29,877 bases of DNA, taken from a virus. Positions 15,944 through 22,731 of this stretch are shown one piece after another. Every line of letters begins with the position of its first letter. Position 1 is the first letter of the stretch. The position numbers were made by a program, and so were the translations under genes. The stretch is from positions 1 to 29,877 of the IMG/VR virus record IMGVR_UViG_3300037485_000244; one strand, 5' to 3'. The notes beneath the pieces were generated by a model. That model saw only the letters and a list, made by a program, of their open reading frames with translations, was not told where the DNA came from and did no database searches.

Positions 15944-16354
15944 ATGATTTATTTACTAAAAAATACAGCAACTCAGCTCCTCTACCTTAGCCTTAAGGAA
16001 GGGGAGCTTTTGCTTGCTAATACTTATACGCATTATCTGCTTGAATTAACTAACGAGCAGACACTTCAAAAGCTTTATGCTATCCCAACACAGATAGCAC
16101 AGAATGATAGATACACTACCATTCAGATTGGCACTAATGCCAACAATCCAACAGCTGCAAGCCTATTGATTAACTATCCAGCACGATTTAGTTATATTGT
16201 TTATGGGCAAAATAGCAGCACTAATTTAGATCCTACAAATGCGGCAGTAGTAGGGGTAATAGAGAAGGGGTATTTAATAGTAGAAGATATCACTACTCCA
16301 AGATTTACAGAGCCGAATTTAACAATAGATAATGATATAGCATACAATGGATAA
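15944..16354 (+). CDS. Small structural protein of unknown role, 136 aa
   Basis: I recognise this as a family common in structural clusters of Bacteroidota phages, without a firm function. It begins with beta strands (MIYLLKNTATQLLYLSL), has a middle TQIAQNDRYTTIQIGTNANN and near residues 88-112 the signature ARFSYIVYGQNSSTNLDPTN followed by EKGYLIVED. That closing sub-domain is short and beta-rich. It overlaps the portal gene by eight bases. It could be a head-tail or decoration protein. Confidence 0.7.
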   Translation: MIYLLKNTATQLLYLSLKEGELLLANTYTHYLLELTNEQTLQKLYAIPTQIAQNDRYTTIQIGTNANNPTAASLLINYPARFSYIVYGQNSSTNLDPTNAAVVGVIEKGYLIVEDITTPRFTEPNLTIDNDIAYNG

Positions 16355-18353
16355 GATAGCACACTCAGCGCCAATGCTTGTTAACTTGGGAGCAGCAATG
16401 CCTCAAGAGGCTAACGAGAAAGAAACTCCCAAAGGATGGGTAACGCTTGGTGAAGCTAACTCATTCCCGAATTACCTTATAGATTTATACTATAGCTCAC
16501 CGGTGCACTCAGCGCTTACTATGAGCATAGCTTTTATGATAGCAGGGAAGGAATTTAAGAGCACTAATCCTGCTGCTCAACGTGAGATAGACCGATTGAA
16601 ATTAAATGCAATTAGAAGGCCTATAACGCTTGACGCTAAGATGCAAGGAGGCTACTACTTAGAAATTATTTGGAGTGTAGATAGAACAACTGTAGCAAAG
16701 ATTAATCATCTGCCTTATGAGAATGTTAGATTGGCTGTTGCTAATGATGAAGATGTTATACCTGGTGTTTATTATTCTAAAGATTGGAATGATATGCGCA
16801 AAAAGAAGAACATTCCGACATTTATCCCGATGTATAATCCAACTACAAAAGCAGATGAGCCTTCTCAGGTGCTATTTGTGGGGATCATGACTCCAGGCAG
16901 TGCTTACTATCCTAAGCCTGATTACTATAGTGCTATCAATTACATCGAAATAACAAGAGAAATCAGCGAATTCTACCGAGCTTTCTTAAGCAATGGTATG
17001 GCACCGTCTTATTTCCTTCACATGAATAACGGTATTCCTGATCCTGAGGAGCAGATGGCTATCCGCAGAAATTGGGAGACTATGGTAGGTGCTAAGAAGG
17101 CAGGCAAAGTAGTATTTACATTTAATGAATCTGCTGATAGAGCTCCACGTTTAGACTTAGTACCTATGTCCGATGCTGATAAGCAATGGATGGAGTTAAG
17201 CACTCAGTCAAGAGAGAACATCTTAGGCGCTCACAGAGTAACATCACCTTTACTTTTTGGTATTCGTGATGCAGGAGGATTAGGTAGTAATGCTGATGAG
17301 ATGAAACAAGCTTACAGAATTTTTAATAAGAATATAATTGAGCCATATCAGCAAATCGTTACAGATAGTATTGAGGAAGTATTTAAAGGTATGGGCATTA
17401 TGGCTGATGTTTATATTGAATCTAACGACTTATTCTCTGATGAGATGGATGCAGCAGCAGCAGCAATAGATTCAACTGTTGCAGATAATGCAACAACTGA
17501 TTCTAACACAGCTGCACCGATAGTACCAGCAGGCACATCAGTAAGTGATGTAACTTATAACGGTGCACAGATAGCAAGCGCTTTAGAAATTGTAGCAGCA
17601 GTTCAGACTGGAGGCTTAACTAAAGAGCAAGCCATTGTATTCTTAGTTCAGTTCCTTCAACTTCCAATAGACGTAGCTACTGCAATGTTTGAAGCTACCG
17701 GAGGCAACGCTGTAGCTAAACTATCTGCTCAAAAAAAAAAGACTAATTTAAGTGATCCCACAGATAAGCCAATCTTTACCGAAGAGGATGAGAATTGGTG
17801 GTGCGAATTCTTAGAAGATAAGGGTGAGATAGTAGATGAGGAAGAGTGGGAGCTTATCGAAGCTGAGCCTGTTAATCTTGCATCAGTTAGAAGCTACTCT
17901 GATCCTGATAAGCCATCTGAAATGGATAGCGGATTATACAAAGTGCGTTATGCCTACTCTAAAAATACAAGCGCTAAGAGTAGAAAGTTCTGTAGACAAA
18001 TGGCTAACGCTGCACGTAATGGTTATGTATACCGTTACGAAGATTTAACTAAAATGGAATCAGATACTAATGAGCTGAATCCTAACATGGGCCACAATGG
18101 AGCTACCTATTCTGTATGGTTGTATAAAGGCGGAGTTAATTGTAAGCATAACTGGGAGCGTAGAGTATACTTCAGAAAGCGTGAGAAGGGAAGATTTGTA
18201 AAAGATAATGGCTTAGAATCATCTGATCCTATCTCAGTAGCAAAAGCAATCAGAGCAGGCATGCCTTTAAAAGATATAGCTAAAGACTTTGCTACAGCTA
18301 ATACTCGACCATTTGACATGCCCGACCAAGGCAGATACCCAGGAACAAATTAA
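16347..18353 (+). CDS. Portal protein with C-terminal Cys/His extension
   Basis: Dodecameric DNA gateway at the head vertex. Residues 1 to about 400 have the portal layout: LYYSSPVHSALTMSIAFMIA, NHLPYENVRLAV, a VLFVGIMTPGSAYYPKPDY segment, and RVTSPLLFGIRDAGGLGSNA near 290-315. The full length of 668 aa is long for a portal. Residues from about 515 form a distinct domain (LYKVRYAYSKNTSAKSRKFC, then GATYSVWLYKGGVNCKHNWE) with C549, C599 and H601, seen in some Bacteroidota head proteins. It may correspond to a minor head protein fused to the portal. The gene lies after the tube gene, not before the protease. Confidence 0.85.
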   Translation: MDKIAHSAPMLVNLGAAMPQEANEKETPKGWVTLGEANSFPNYLIDLYYSSPVHSALTMSIAFMIAGKEFKSTNPAAQREIDRLKLNAIRRPITLDAKMQGGYYLEIIWSVDRTTVAKINHLPYENVRLAVANDEDVIPGVYYSKDWNDMRKKKNIPTFIPMYNPTTKADEPSQVLFVGIMTPGSAYYPKPDYYSAINYIEITREISEFYRAFLSNGMAPSYFLHMNNGIPDPEEQMAIRRNWETMVGAKKAGKVVFTFNESADRAPRLDLVPMSDADKQWMELSTQSRENILGAHRVTSPLLFGIRDAGGLGSNADEMKQAYRIFNKNIIEPYQQIVTDSIEEVFKGMGIMADVYIESNDLFSDEMDAAAAAIDSTVADNATTDSNTAAPIVPAGTSVSDVTYNGAQIASALEIVAAVQTGGLTKEQAIVFLVQFLQLPIDVATAMFEATGGNAVAKLSAQKKKTNLSDPTDKPIFTEEDENWWCEFLEDKGEIVDEEEWELIEAEPVNLASVRSYSDPDKPSEMDSGLYKVRYAYSKNTSAKSRKFCRQMANAARNGYVYRYEDLTKMESDTNELNPNMGHNGATYSVWLYKGGVNCKHNWERRVYFRKREKGRFVKDNGLESSDPISVAKAIRAGMPLKDIAKDFATANTRPFDMPDQGRYPGTN

Positions 18354-18364
18354 ACTATAACATA

Positions 18365-18940
18365 ATGGCAATAGCACCCGAAATACTTTTCATTAACGAG
18401 GAATTCCTTAAGAAATATACTCAGCTGAATGAAGCTGTAGATACTAACCTTATTCGCCCTGCAATTTACTTGGCTCAAGATAAGTACATCACTTTGTGGT
18501 TAGGTACTAATCTAACTAACAAGATTAAAAACGAGATAGAGAATGGCACGTTAGCAGGAGTCTATGAGACTTTGCTAAATGAATACATAGTTAAGCCTAC
18601 TGCATGGTGGACTATGGTGGAGCTTTACCCTATGCTTATGTACAAGCACGATAACGGTAACTTAGTTACTCGCCAATCAGAAAACACTACAGCTATTTCT
18701 CAGAGCGAGCTATCATCTTTACGAGATATGGCACGTGAGAATGCTAACTACTATACTCAAAGATTGGTAGATTACCTTTGTGCTAATAACTCAGACTATC
18801 CTGAATATAGCAATAATACTTCACCTGATATTACACCCATCAGAGTAGTTAACAGGCAGAGCCAAATAGCATTTAGCAGAGCTGCTAATGATGCAGCAAA
18901 TCCATGGAACAGATTTAGTATTCGTAACTTTACTAACTAA
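18365..18940 (+). CDS. Head-tail connector (adaptor) protein
   Basis: Probable ring protein binding the portal, gp6-like in role. It is 191 aa, mostly helical. The N-terminal LFINEEFLKKYTQLNEAVDT and the following IRPAIYLAQDKYITLWLGT match a conserved head-completion family in Bacteroidota phages; TAWWTMVELYPMLMYKHDNG follows. It begins 11 bases after the portal stop. The C-terminus is polar and Asn-rich and lacks motifs. Confidence 0.7.
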   Translation: MAIAPEILFINEEFLKKYTQLNEAVDTNLIRPAIYLAQDKYITLWLGTNLTNKIKNEIENGTLAGVYETLLNEYIVKPTAWWTMVELYPMLMYKHDNGNLVTRQSENTTAISQSELSSLRDMARENANYYTQRLVDYLCANNSDYPEYSNNTSPDITPIRVVNRQSQIAFSRAANDAANPWNRFSIRNFTN

Positions 18941-19060
18941 ATGAAGATAACAAAGGAAGAGCAAACAAGAAAAGACTATGAGCGTAAGCTAAAGGTCTAT
19001 CTAACTAAACGAGATAAAGAATTAAGAAAGCATGAAAGCACCAACAGCAGAAGAGCTTAA
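18941..19060 (+). CDS. Very short basic protein, 39 aa
   Basis: MKITKEEQTRKDYERKLKVY followed by LTKRDKELRKHESTNSRRA. It is almost entirely charged and helical. The ATG abuts the connector stop, and the end overlaps the endolysin gene by 29 bases in another frame. The overlap and the simple composition make it uncertain; it may instead serve translation coupling to the endolysin gene. Confidence 0.45.
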   Translation: MKITKEEQTRKDYERKLKVYLTKRDKELRKHESTNSRRA

Positions 19061-19577
19061 GGCTCAATTTACAGAGCTTGGCTATAAGTGGCCTACTATT
19101 CACGTGGTAGGAATCAGAAGTAAAGCTAACGAGCCTAACAAATTTGATGATTTAATAGGATTGGTGCAAGGTGATCAGGTGCAATGGTACACCGGTACCA
19201 CTAATCCCGGTACATTTTGGCTGAATAATCCTATAAATAACTTAGGCACTGCTGTACTGAAGGTAGGACAATATGTCGACAGTTATGTTATTGGCTTGCA
19301 TCAGGGCAAATACACCGCATTAAAGCAGTCAAAAAAAGTTACTGTATTCAGAGATGCCGATAAGGATAGCATTGCTGAGGAGCAAGGGAAAGAGGATATA
19401 GGCCTATTTGGAATTAACATCCACAGAGCTAACGAATCAGCTGAATCTAAGAATATTGATAAGTGGAGTGCTGGATGTCAAGTGCTAAACAATCCTAAGC
19501 AATTCAAAGAGCTTATACAATCCTGTATTAAATCAGGTAAAAAATCATTCACCTACACACTACTTCACGAATTATGA
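19032..19577 (+). CDS. Endolysin candidate, YkuD-like (L,D-transpeptidase fold)
   Basis: Likely peptidoglycan-cutting lysis enzyme, 181 aa. Near the C-terminus it carries H131 (FGINIHRAN) and, 15 residues on, S146-A-G-C149-Q (DKWSAGCQVL). These match the H...S-x-G-C catalytic arrangement of YkuD-type enzymes with Cys149 as nucleophile. The N-terminal part (HVVGIRSKANEPNKFDDLIG) is typical of Bacteroidota phage endolysins of this kind. No signal peptide is seen, so export would need the holin. Small membrane genes and a spanin-like pair follow directly, which supports the lysis role. An L,D-carboxy- or endopeptidase activity rather than transpeptidation is my inference. Confidence 0.75.
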   Translation: MKAPTAEELKAQFTELGYKWPTIHVVGIRSKANEPNKFDDLIGLVQGDQVQWYTGTTNPGTFWLNNPINNLGTAVLKVGQYVDSYVIGLHQGKYTALKQSKKVTVFRDADKDSIAEEQGKEDIGLFGINIHRANESAESKNIDKWSAGCQVLNNPKQFKELIQSCIKSGKKSFTYTLLHEL

Positions 19578-19747
19578 GTAATCATCAGCAACAAGTAGCA
19601 GAGGGAGTAACCGGTACAGTGAGCAGCATTTTGTTATCAGTGCCAGCGTGGATGTTAGATGTAGAGTTTGCACTAAAGATATTTTGTTTATTACTATCAG
19701 CAGCCGCATCTATTTACACCATCTATAAGATGCGTAAGAAGAGATGA
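19574..19747 (+). CDS. Small membrane protein, holin candidate (57 aa)
   Basis: It overlaps the endolysin gene by four bases (ATGA). After a polar N-terminus (MSNHQQQVAEGVTGTVSSIL) come hydrophobic segments at about 17-27 and 32-52 (FALKIFCLLLSAAASIYTIY) and a basic end KMRKKR. This size and topology suit a small holin or antiholin. The next gene also encodes a membrane protein, so either could be the holin. Confidence 0.7.
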   Translation: MSNHQQQVAEGVTGTVSSILLSVPAWMLDVEFALKIFCLLLSAAASIYTIYKMRKKR

Positions 19748-19989
19748 AATGGTTAAGGAGTGTATTCAGTAATGAGAGTGATGCGAGCTCTAAGCGAGTG
19801 GCATCTATTTTAGCGTTAGTAGTCTGTATTAATCTTTCATACATCGGCACGTTTACAGATTACAAATGCCCTGAGTATATGTTTGACGGCTTGCTACTTT
19901 TAGCCGGTGGAGGCTTGGGATTAACAGTTATAGAATCTATCTTTGGTAAAAAGAAATCAAATGACTCAACAGGCGAAGGAACAAATTAA
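19744..19989 (+). CDS. Two-pass membrane protein, holin candidate (81 aa)
   Basis: Two hydrophobic segments are visible: residues about 19-37 (VASILALVVCINLSYIGTF) and about 47-66 (MFDGLLLLAGGGLGLTVIES), with a short loop containing KCPEY between them. The C-terminus is polar and basic (FGKKKSNDSTGEGTN). It overlaps the previous gene by four bases and the following gene by 29. Small two-helix proteins with this layout are a known class in Bacteroidota phage lysis cassettes. No residue distinguishes holin from antiholin. Confidence 0.7.
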   Translation: MKWLRSVFSNESDASSKRVASILALVVCINLSYIGTFTDYKCPEYMFDGLLLLAGGGLGLTVIESIFGKKKSNDSTGEGTN

Positions 19990-20317
19990 AGCTGCTGTAA
20001 TTATAATAGTAGCACTATCTATCTGCATTACTATTCAGCTATTATACATAGCTTTAAAAAATAGCAAGAAAGCTATTGAAGGTTATGAGCGCAGAGCAGA
20101 CAGAGCTACTCATGTTATTGATTCATTAGAAGCTACGAATGTGCAGCGCATGTTAGAAATTGAACAACTGAATGTGCAGTTAGAAAGAAACAAAGAAAGA
20201 TATGAAGCAAACATTAACGCTATTGATTCTCTTGACCGTAATGGCCTTAAGCGTGCCATGCACAATCTACTCACAAGCCTTGCCGGTGAGAGATACCCTG
20301 GTGAGTCTAACGACTGA
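19961..20317 (+). CDS. Inner-membrane spanin-like protein (Rz-like), 118 aa
   Basis: One N-terminal membrane helix (residues about 11-32, KAAVIIIVALSICITIQLLY) followed by a long periplasmic coiled coil (RRADRATHVIDSLEATNVQR and onward to about 95). This is the Rz plan. I prefer ATG 19961; a TTG at 19943 would add six residues. The downstream gene starts inside it in another frame and encodes a signal-peptide protein, the arrangement of Rz/Rz1. It would join inner and outer membranes in the last lysis step. Confidence 0.6.
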   Translation: MTQQAKEQIKAAVIIIVALSICITIQLLYIALKNSKKAIEGYERRADRATHVIDSLEATNVQRMLEIEQLNVQLERNKERYEANINAIDSLDRNGLKRAMHNLLTSLAGERYPGESND

Positions 20318-20600
20318 GCAAGTAAAAGCGTTACTAAAGCTAAAGGCTGAGCGTGATTATCTATTTAATGCTGTCAATATCTGCACTAAATCAGATAGCA
20401 TTAAGGGTAAAGTGATTACTGATCAGGCTAAAACTATAGATGCATGGGCCATTACTAACGAAAAGACTTCTCAGCAGTTAGTTAAATCACAAGAGCAGCT
20501 ATACAAAGAAGCTGCACGTAAAGAATCATGGCGCAACGTAGCGCTAATAGGTATTCCTATCTCATTTGTAGGGGGTATTATCTTTTCTATACTTTTCTAA
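20202..20600 (+). CDS. Exported protein overlapping the Rz-like gene (spanin partner candidate), 132 aa
   Basis: It starts 116 bases inside the preceding gene in a different frame. Residues 1-25 are a signal peptide (MKQTLTLLILLTVMALSVPC, then TIYSQA). Either Cys20 (LSVPC, a poor lipobox) is lipidated or cleavage occurs after SQA. A coiled-coil stretch follows (LTTEQVKALLKLKAERDYLF) and the C-terminus is a hydrophobic helix (IGIPISFVGGIIFSILF). The C-terminal helix is not expected for a simple o-spanin, so its exact topology is uncertain. The last gene before the early promoter. Confidence 0.65.
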   Translation: MKQTLTLLILLTVMALSVPCTIYSQALPVRDTLVSLTTEQVKALLKLKAERDYLFNAVNICTKSDSIKGKVITDQAKTIDAWAITNEKTSQQLVKSQEQLYKEAARKESWRNVALIGIPISFVGGIIFSILF

Positions 20601-20647
20601 ACTAACATTTAATTGTTAATAACTTTGCTTAAATTAGTAAGGTTTCT

Positions 20648-20678
20648 TTTGCATATCTAAAATATTGTAGTACATTTG
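20648..20678 (+). promoter_or_regulatory. Bacteroidota-type promoter for the early region
   Basis: TTTG at 20648-20651 and TACATTTG at 20671-20678 are separated by 19 bases, matching the TTTG-N19-21-TAnnTTTG consensus of the primary sigma factor in Bacteroidota. It is in the 100-base gap between the lysis genes and gene 20705, followed by an A-rich leader ending AAACCAAATG. Confidence 0.8.
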
Positions 20679-20704
20679 CTAAACAATAATCAATAACAAA
20701 CCAA

Positions 20705-20902
20705 ATGAAACAGCAAAAAGAAATGATTTTAAGCCAAGTGCAGAACAACGCTCAATTCGGAAATGAGTGTATTGGATGGTACACTTTATCAAATTATAGC
20801 GAATCTCGTTTTATCATTGACCACCCAAATGGAATGATGATTTTTATAGATAGCAATAAATATGTTAATAGACTAATTCGTTTAATGAATACAGGAATAT
20901 AA
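20705..20902 (+). CDS. First early gene, unknown protein, 65 aa
   Basis: No family recognised. It begins MKQQKEMILSQVQNNAQFGN and contains ECIGWYTLSNYSESRFIIDH and then GMMIFIDSNKYVNRLIRLMN. It reads as a small mixed alpha/beta soluble protein. As the first gene behind the 20648 promoter it is likely among the earliest made, where host-takeover proteins are often found (inference). The leader AATCAATAACAAACCAA has no Shine-Dalgarno. Confidence 0.7.
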   Translation: MKQQKEMILSQVQNNAQFGNECIGWYTLSNYSESRFIIDHPNGMMIFIDSNKYVNRLIRLMNTGI

Positions 20903-20914
20903 ATCAATAAGCAA

Positions 20915-21028
20915 ATGAAAAAAGCACTACTCTTTATCGCCATGCTAATCGCAGGCTTACTTATCGGAGGATCATTCGATGCACAAACAGCAGAATTACA
21001 ATCACAACCAAATCACATTAGCAAATGA
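20915..21028 (+). CDS. Tiny secreted or membrane peptide, 37 aa
   Basis: MKKALLFIAMLIAGLLIGGS followed by FDAQTAELQSQPNHISK. The first 20 residues form a basic-hydrophobic signal sequence with a possible cleavage site at FDA-Q. It overlaps the next gene by four bases (ATGA). A leader AATCAATAAGCAA precedes it, similar to those of other early genes. Such mini-proteins may act on the host membrane, for example in superinfection exclusion, but there is no direct evidence. Confidence 0.6.
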   Translation: MKKALLFIAMLIAGLLIGGSFDAQTAELQSQPNHISK

Positions 21029-21294
21029 GCCAATTTATAGAAGAGTTCTGCAATGACCTTGCAAACATTAACAATAATTTTTTAAACGTAAATCAAATAA
21101 CAAACAAATCAATGACTAAACTTTTTGAAATCGAAGAGCAAGCCAAATATGATGGCACTCGCTACTATCTTAAAATTGATGGTAGCTACGTTAAATCTTT
21201 CAGCACCTTTGAAGAGGCTAAGGCCGAGTATGAGGAAGCTATCACCTGGATACCTACCAAGACTATCCTATTAAGTAAGGAGGTAGAGCTATGA
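21025..21294 (+). CDS. Unknown early protein, 89 aa (or 60 aa from an internal start)
   Basis: No family recognised. The C-terminal 60 residues (from MTKLFEIEEQAKYDGTRYYL, with SFSTFEEAKAEYEEAITW) look like a compact alpha/beta domain. The first 29 residues look less ordered. An in-frame ATG at 21112 follows AACAAACAAATCAATG, which resembles the A-rich leaders elsewhere here, so it may be the true start; but ATG 21025 overlaps the preceding stop and fits coupling. Both may be used. Confidence 0.6.
   Translation: MSQFIEEFCNDLANINNNFLNVNQITNKSMTKLFEIEEQAKYDGTRYYLKIDGSYVKSFSTFEEAKAEYEEAITWIPTKTILLSKEVEL
21276..21284 (+). promoter_or_regulatory. Full Shine-Dalgarno TAAGGAGGT before ATG 21291
   Basis: All nine bases match the anti-SD complement, six bases before the start. 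Most genes here lack any SD, as expected in Bacteroidota, so this is unusual. The same bases also encode SKEV in the upstream gene. Confidence 0.6.
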
Positions 21295-21527
21295 AGTACC
21301 ACGTAGTAGTTACACCATTAGACGAGGTAGCAATCTCAATAGCTGAGCGCTTAGGCACTGCTAACCTATTCATAGCAGATACTTGGGAAGTAGCGCAGCA
21401 GATGCTACCACTACTCATGAAGATTTACAAATTCGATTATACACCAGTGTGGATAGAAGAGTATAACGAAGGCGCATTGTATGAGTGGGAAAATGACGAG
21501 GTAGTTATCAGTATAAAGAAAGTTTAG
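21291..21527 (+). CDS. Unknown early protein, 78 aa
   Basis: No recognised family. It starts MKYHVVVTPLDEVAISIAER, has LFIADTWEVAQQMLPLLMKI, then FDYTPVWIEEYNEGALYEWE and ends in a short strand VVISIKKV. It reads as a small alpha/beta, acidic, soluble protein. It overlaps the preceding stop by four bases (ATGA) and carries a perfect Shine-Dalgarno. Confidence 0.65.
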   Translation: MKYHVVVTPLDEVAISIAERLGTANLFIADTWEVAQQMLPLLMKIYKFDYTPVWIEEYNEGALYEWENDEVVISIKKV

Positions 21528-21535
21528 TATATTAG
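21528..21535 (+). promoter_or_regulatory. Weak -7 like box TATATTAG before gene 21553
   Basis: One mismatch to TAnnTTTG, with no good -33 element (TTAT at the expected place). The following leader ACAATTTAATAATC resembles others. Confidence 0.25.
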
Positions 21536-21552
21536 CAAACAATTTAATAATC

Positions 21553-21783
21553 ATGAATAAACCAAACAACATAACCGGTAAGGTTATCGTATCTCGGTGG
21601 GATGCCGAAGGATGCAAATGGAAGCTGTACACAAATGCTCACAGCTATTCACTAACTGATTTCTCAACAGCTAAAAAGCATGGTGAGGTATTCCCTGATG
21701 ATGGGACCTTCCTCTACCAATTTGAGAGCGAAGATGAAAATAATGTGCATGACTACTTTATGTCTGATCGCTATGTTATCTGA
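21553..21783 (+). CDS. Unknown early protein, 76 aa
   Basis: No recognised family. The first part is beta-rich (NNITGKVIVSRWDAEGCKWK, then LYTNAHSYSLTDFSTAKKHG) and the second acidic (FESEDENNVHDYFMSDRYV). It has its own A-rich leader and a 25-base gap before it. A 16-base tandem duplication at its 3' end overlaps the next start, so its last residues may have been altered recently. Confidence 0.65.
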   Translation: MNKPNNITGKVIVSRWDAEGCKWKLYTNAHSYSLTDFSTAKKHGEVFPDDGTFLYQFESEDENNVHDYFMSDRYVI

Positions 21784-21789
21784 TCGCTA
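21763..21789 (+). repeat. Short tandem duplication, 16-base period, at a gene junction
   Basis: TCTGATCGCTA occurs at 21763-21773 and again at 21779-21789. The second copy carries the stop of gene 21553 and early codons of the next gene. Confidence 0.7.
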
Positions 21790-21928
21790 CCAAAGCAGAT
21801 TTATCTGCGTGCAGAGCTCACTACCGGGAGAGGAGTTAGAGTTCAACGAAATGGCTCAGAAAGTAGTTTATGAGAGCTGGCGCTCTTACTTCCAAAACAA
21901 TCCACATGAGTTACACAAGAGAGCCTAA
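21773..21928 (+). CDS. Unknown small protein, 51 aa
   Basis: No family recognised. I use ATG 21773 (MLSDRYQSRFICVQSSLPGE) rather than the upstream ATG at 21680, because the longer form would lie inside gene 21553. The C-terminus is helical with FNEMAQKVVYESWRSYFQNN, PHELHKRA. It overlaps both neighbours (11 and 23 bases). Confidence 0.5.
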   Translation: MLSDRYQSRFICVQSSLPGEELEFNEMAQKVVYESWRSYFQNNPHELHKRA

Positions 21929-22529
21929 TTGGCAGAAGCTTAAGCCAACAATAGATTGGGATGAGATGGAAGAGAAGTTAGCAGATAAGTTAGAAGGATA
22001 TATTAATCAAAACAAAATAAAACAAACAGTTATGAATCAGTCAACAGTTAAATCACAGAAATTTGTTAGAACATGGGATGGACCTTCAGGAGCTATCCAT
22101 TATTTTGATTTACTTCTCGAGAATGGAGAAGTAGGCCAAATAGGAGTTAAGGATATGAACAGCCCGAAGATAGCAGTAGGTGCTACCTTGCACTACACTG
22201 CTGAAGAGCGCACAGGTCCAACAGGCAAAAAGAGCACTAACTTTAAGATGCAGAATCCAATGCAGTACAGTGGCCCATCTTCTGCTCAAGGTGGTGCGGT
22301 GAATAGCGCAATTAATTACCGCAAAGAATCACCTGAAGTACAGAATTCAATCAGCAAATCAGTAGCATTGAATAACGCTGTGCTATTCTGCAAAGAGCAA
22401 AAGGGAAGTAAGCCAGGTGATGTATTAGATACTGCTGAGATATTCTTAGCATGGCTTAAAGGCGAGTCTATTATAGAAACTAAATTAGATTTAACCAATG
22501 AAATTAGCAACGATGAAATGCCATTCTAA
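21906..22529 (+). CDS. Single-stranded DNA-binding-like protein with DEMPF tip
   Basis: Probably coats single-stranded DNA in replication and recruits host proteins. It has 207 aa from ATG 21906 (MSYTREPNWQKLKP). The central region (QKFVRTWDGPSGAIHYFDLL, then ENGEVGQIGVKDMNSPKIAV) fits an OB-like beta barrel as in other Bacteroidota phage proteins. The last residues NDEMPF closely match the acidic SSB C-terminal tip (DxxPF) that binds many replication partners (established). An upstream in-frame ATG at 21870 would place extra residues in the preceding gene. Next comes a HTH gene and a DnaA-like gene, so this is the replication cluster. Confidence 0.65.
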   Translation: MSYTREPNWQKLKPTIDWDEMEEKLADKLEGYINQNKIKQTVMNQSTVKSQKFVRTWDGPSGAIHYFDLLLENGEVGQIGVKDMNSPKIAVGATLHYTAEERTGPTGKKSTNFKMQNPMQYSGPSSAQGGAVNSAINYRKESPEVQNSISKSVALNNAVLFCKEQKGSKPGDVLDTAEIFLAWLKGESIIETKLDLTNEISNDEMPF

Positions 22530-22731
22530 GCTTACACCGTTTCACGCATGGGTGCGCAGTCATTTTATGACTGTTGCACACTTTGCGGAGGTGCTGGAGG
22601 TGAGTTACCCCACAGCTCAAAAGTTCATTAAGCATCCATTCACTATGAAAGTATCACACATAGGTAAGCTCGCTAATGTAACTGAGGAAGAGATACCATA
22701 CATAATCGAATTAATGAAGGATAGCAAATGA
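22498..22731 (+). CDS. Small HTH DNA-binding protein, 77 aa
   Basis: Residues about 25-44 (TVAHFAEVLEVSYPTAQKFI) form a helix-turn-helix with the pattern of Cro/XRE-like or excisionase-like small regulators. The remainder is short and helical. An in-frame ATG at 22513 (MKCHSKLTPF) would give 72 aa and less overlap with the SSB-like gene. It overlaps the next gene by four bases (ATGA). A role in controlling the early region or in the replication origin is plausible but unproven. Confidence 0.7.
   Translation: MKLATMKCHSKLTPFHAWVRSHFMTVAHFAEVLEVSYPTAQKFIKHPFTMKVSHIGKLANVTEEEIPYIIELMKDSK

Noticed and set aside
17836-18048. Second + frame inside the portal gene
   Set aside because: Fully contained in the portal coding region and without features of a real protein.
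19943-19960. TTG start for the Rz-like gene
   Set aside because: ATG 19961 is six codons later, gives the same domains and does not need a rare start.
21680-21772. Longer start for the 51-residue gene at 21773
   Set aside because: The extension lies inside gene 21553 in another frame and reads as Met-rich shadow sequence.
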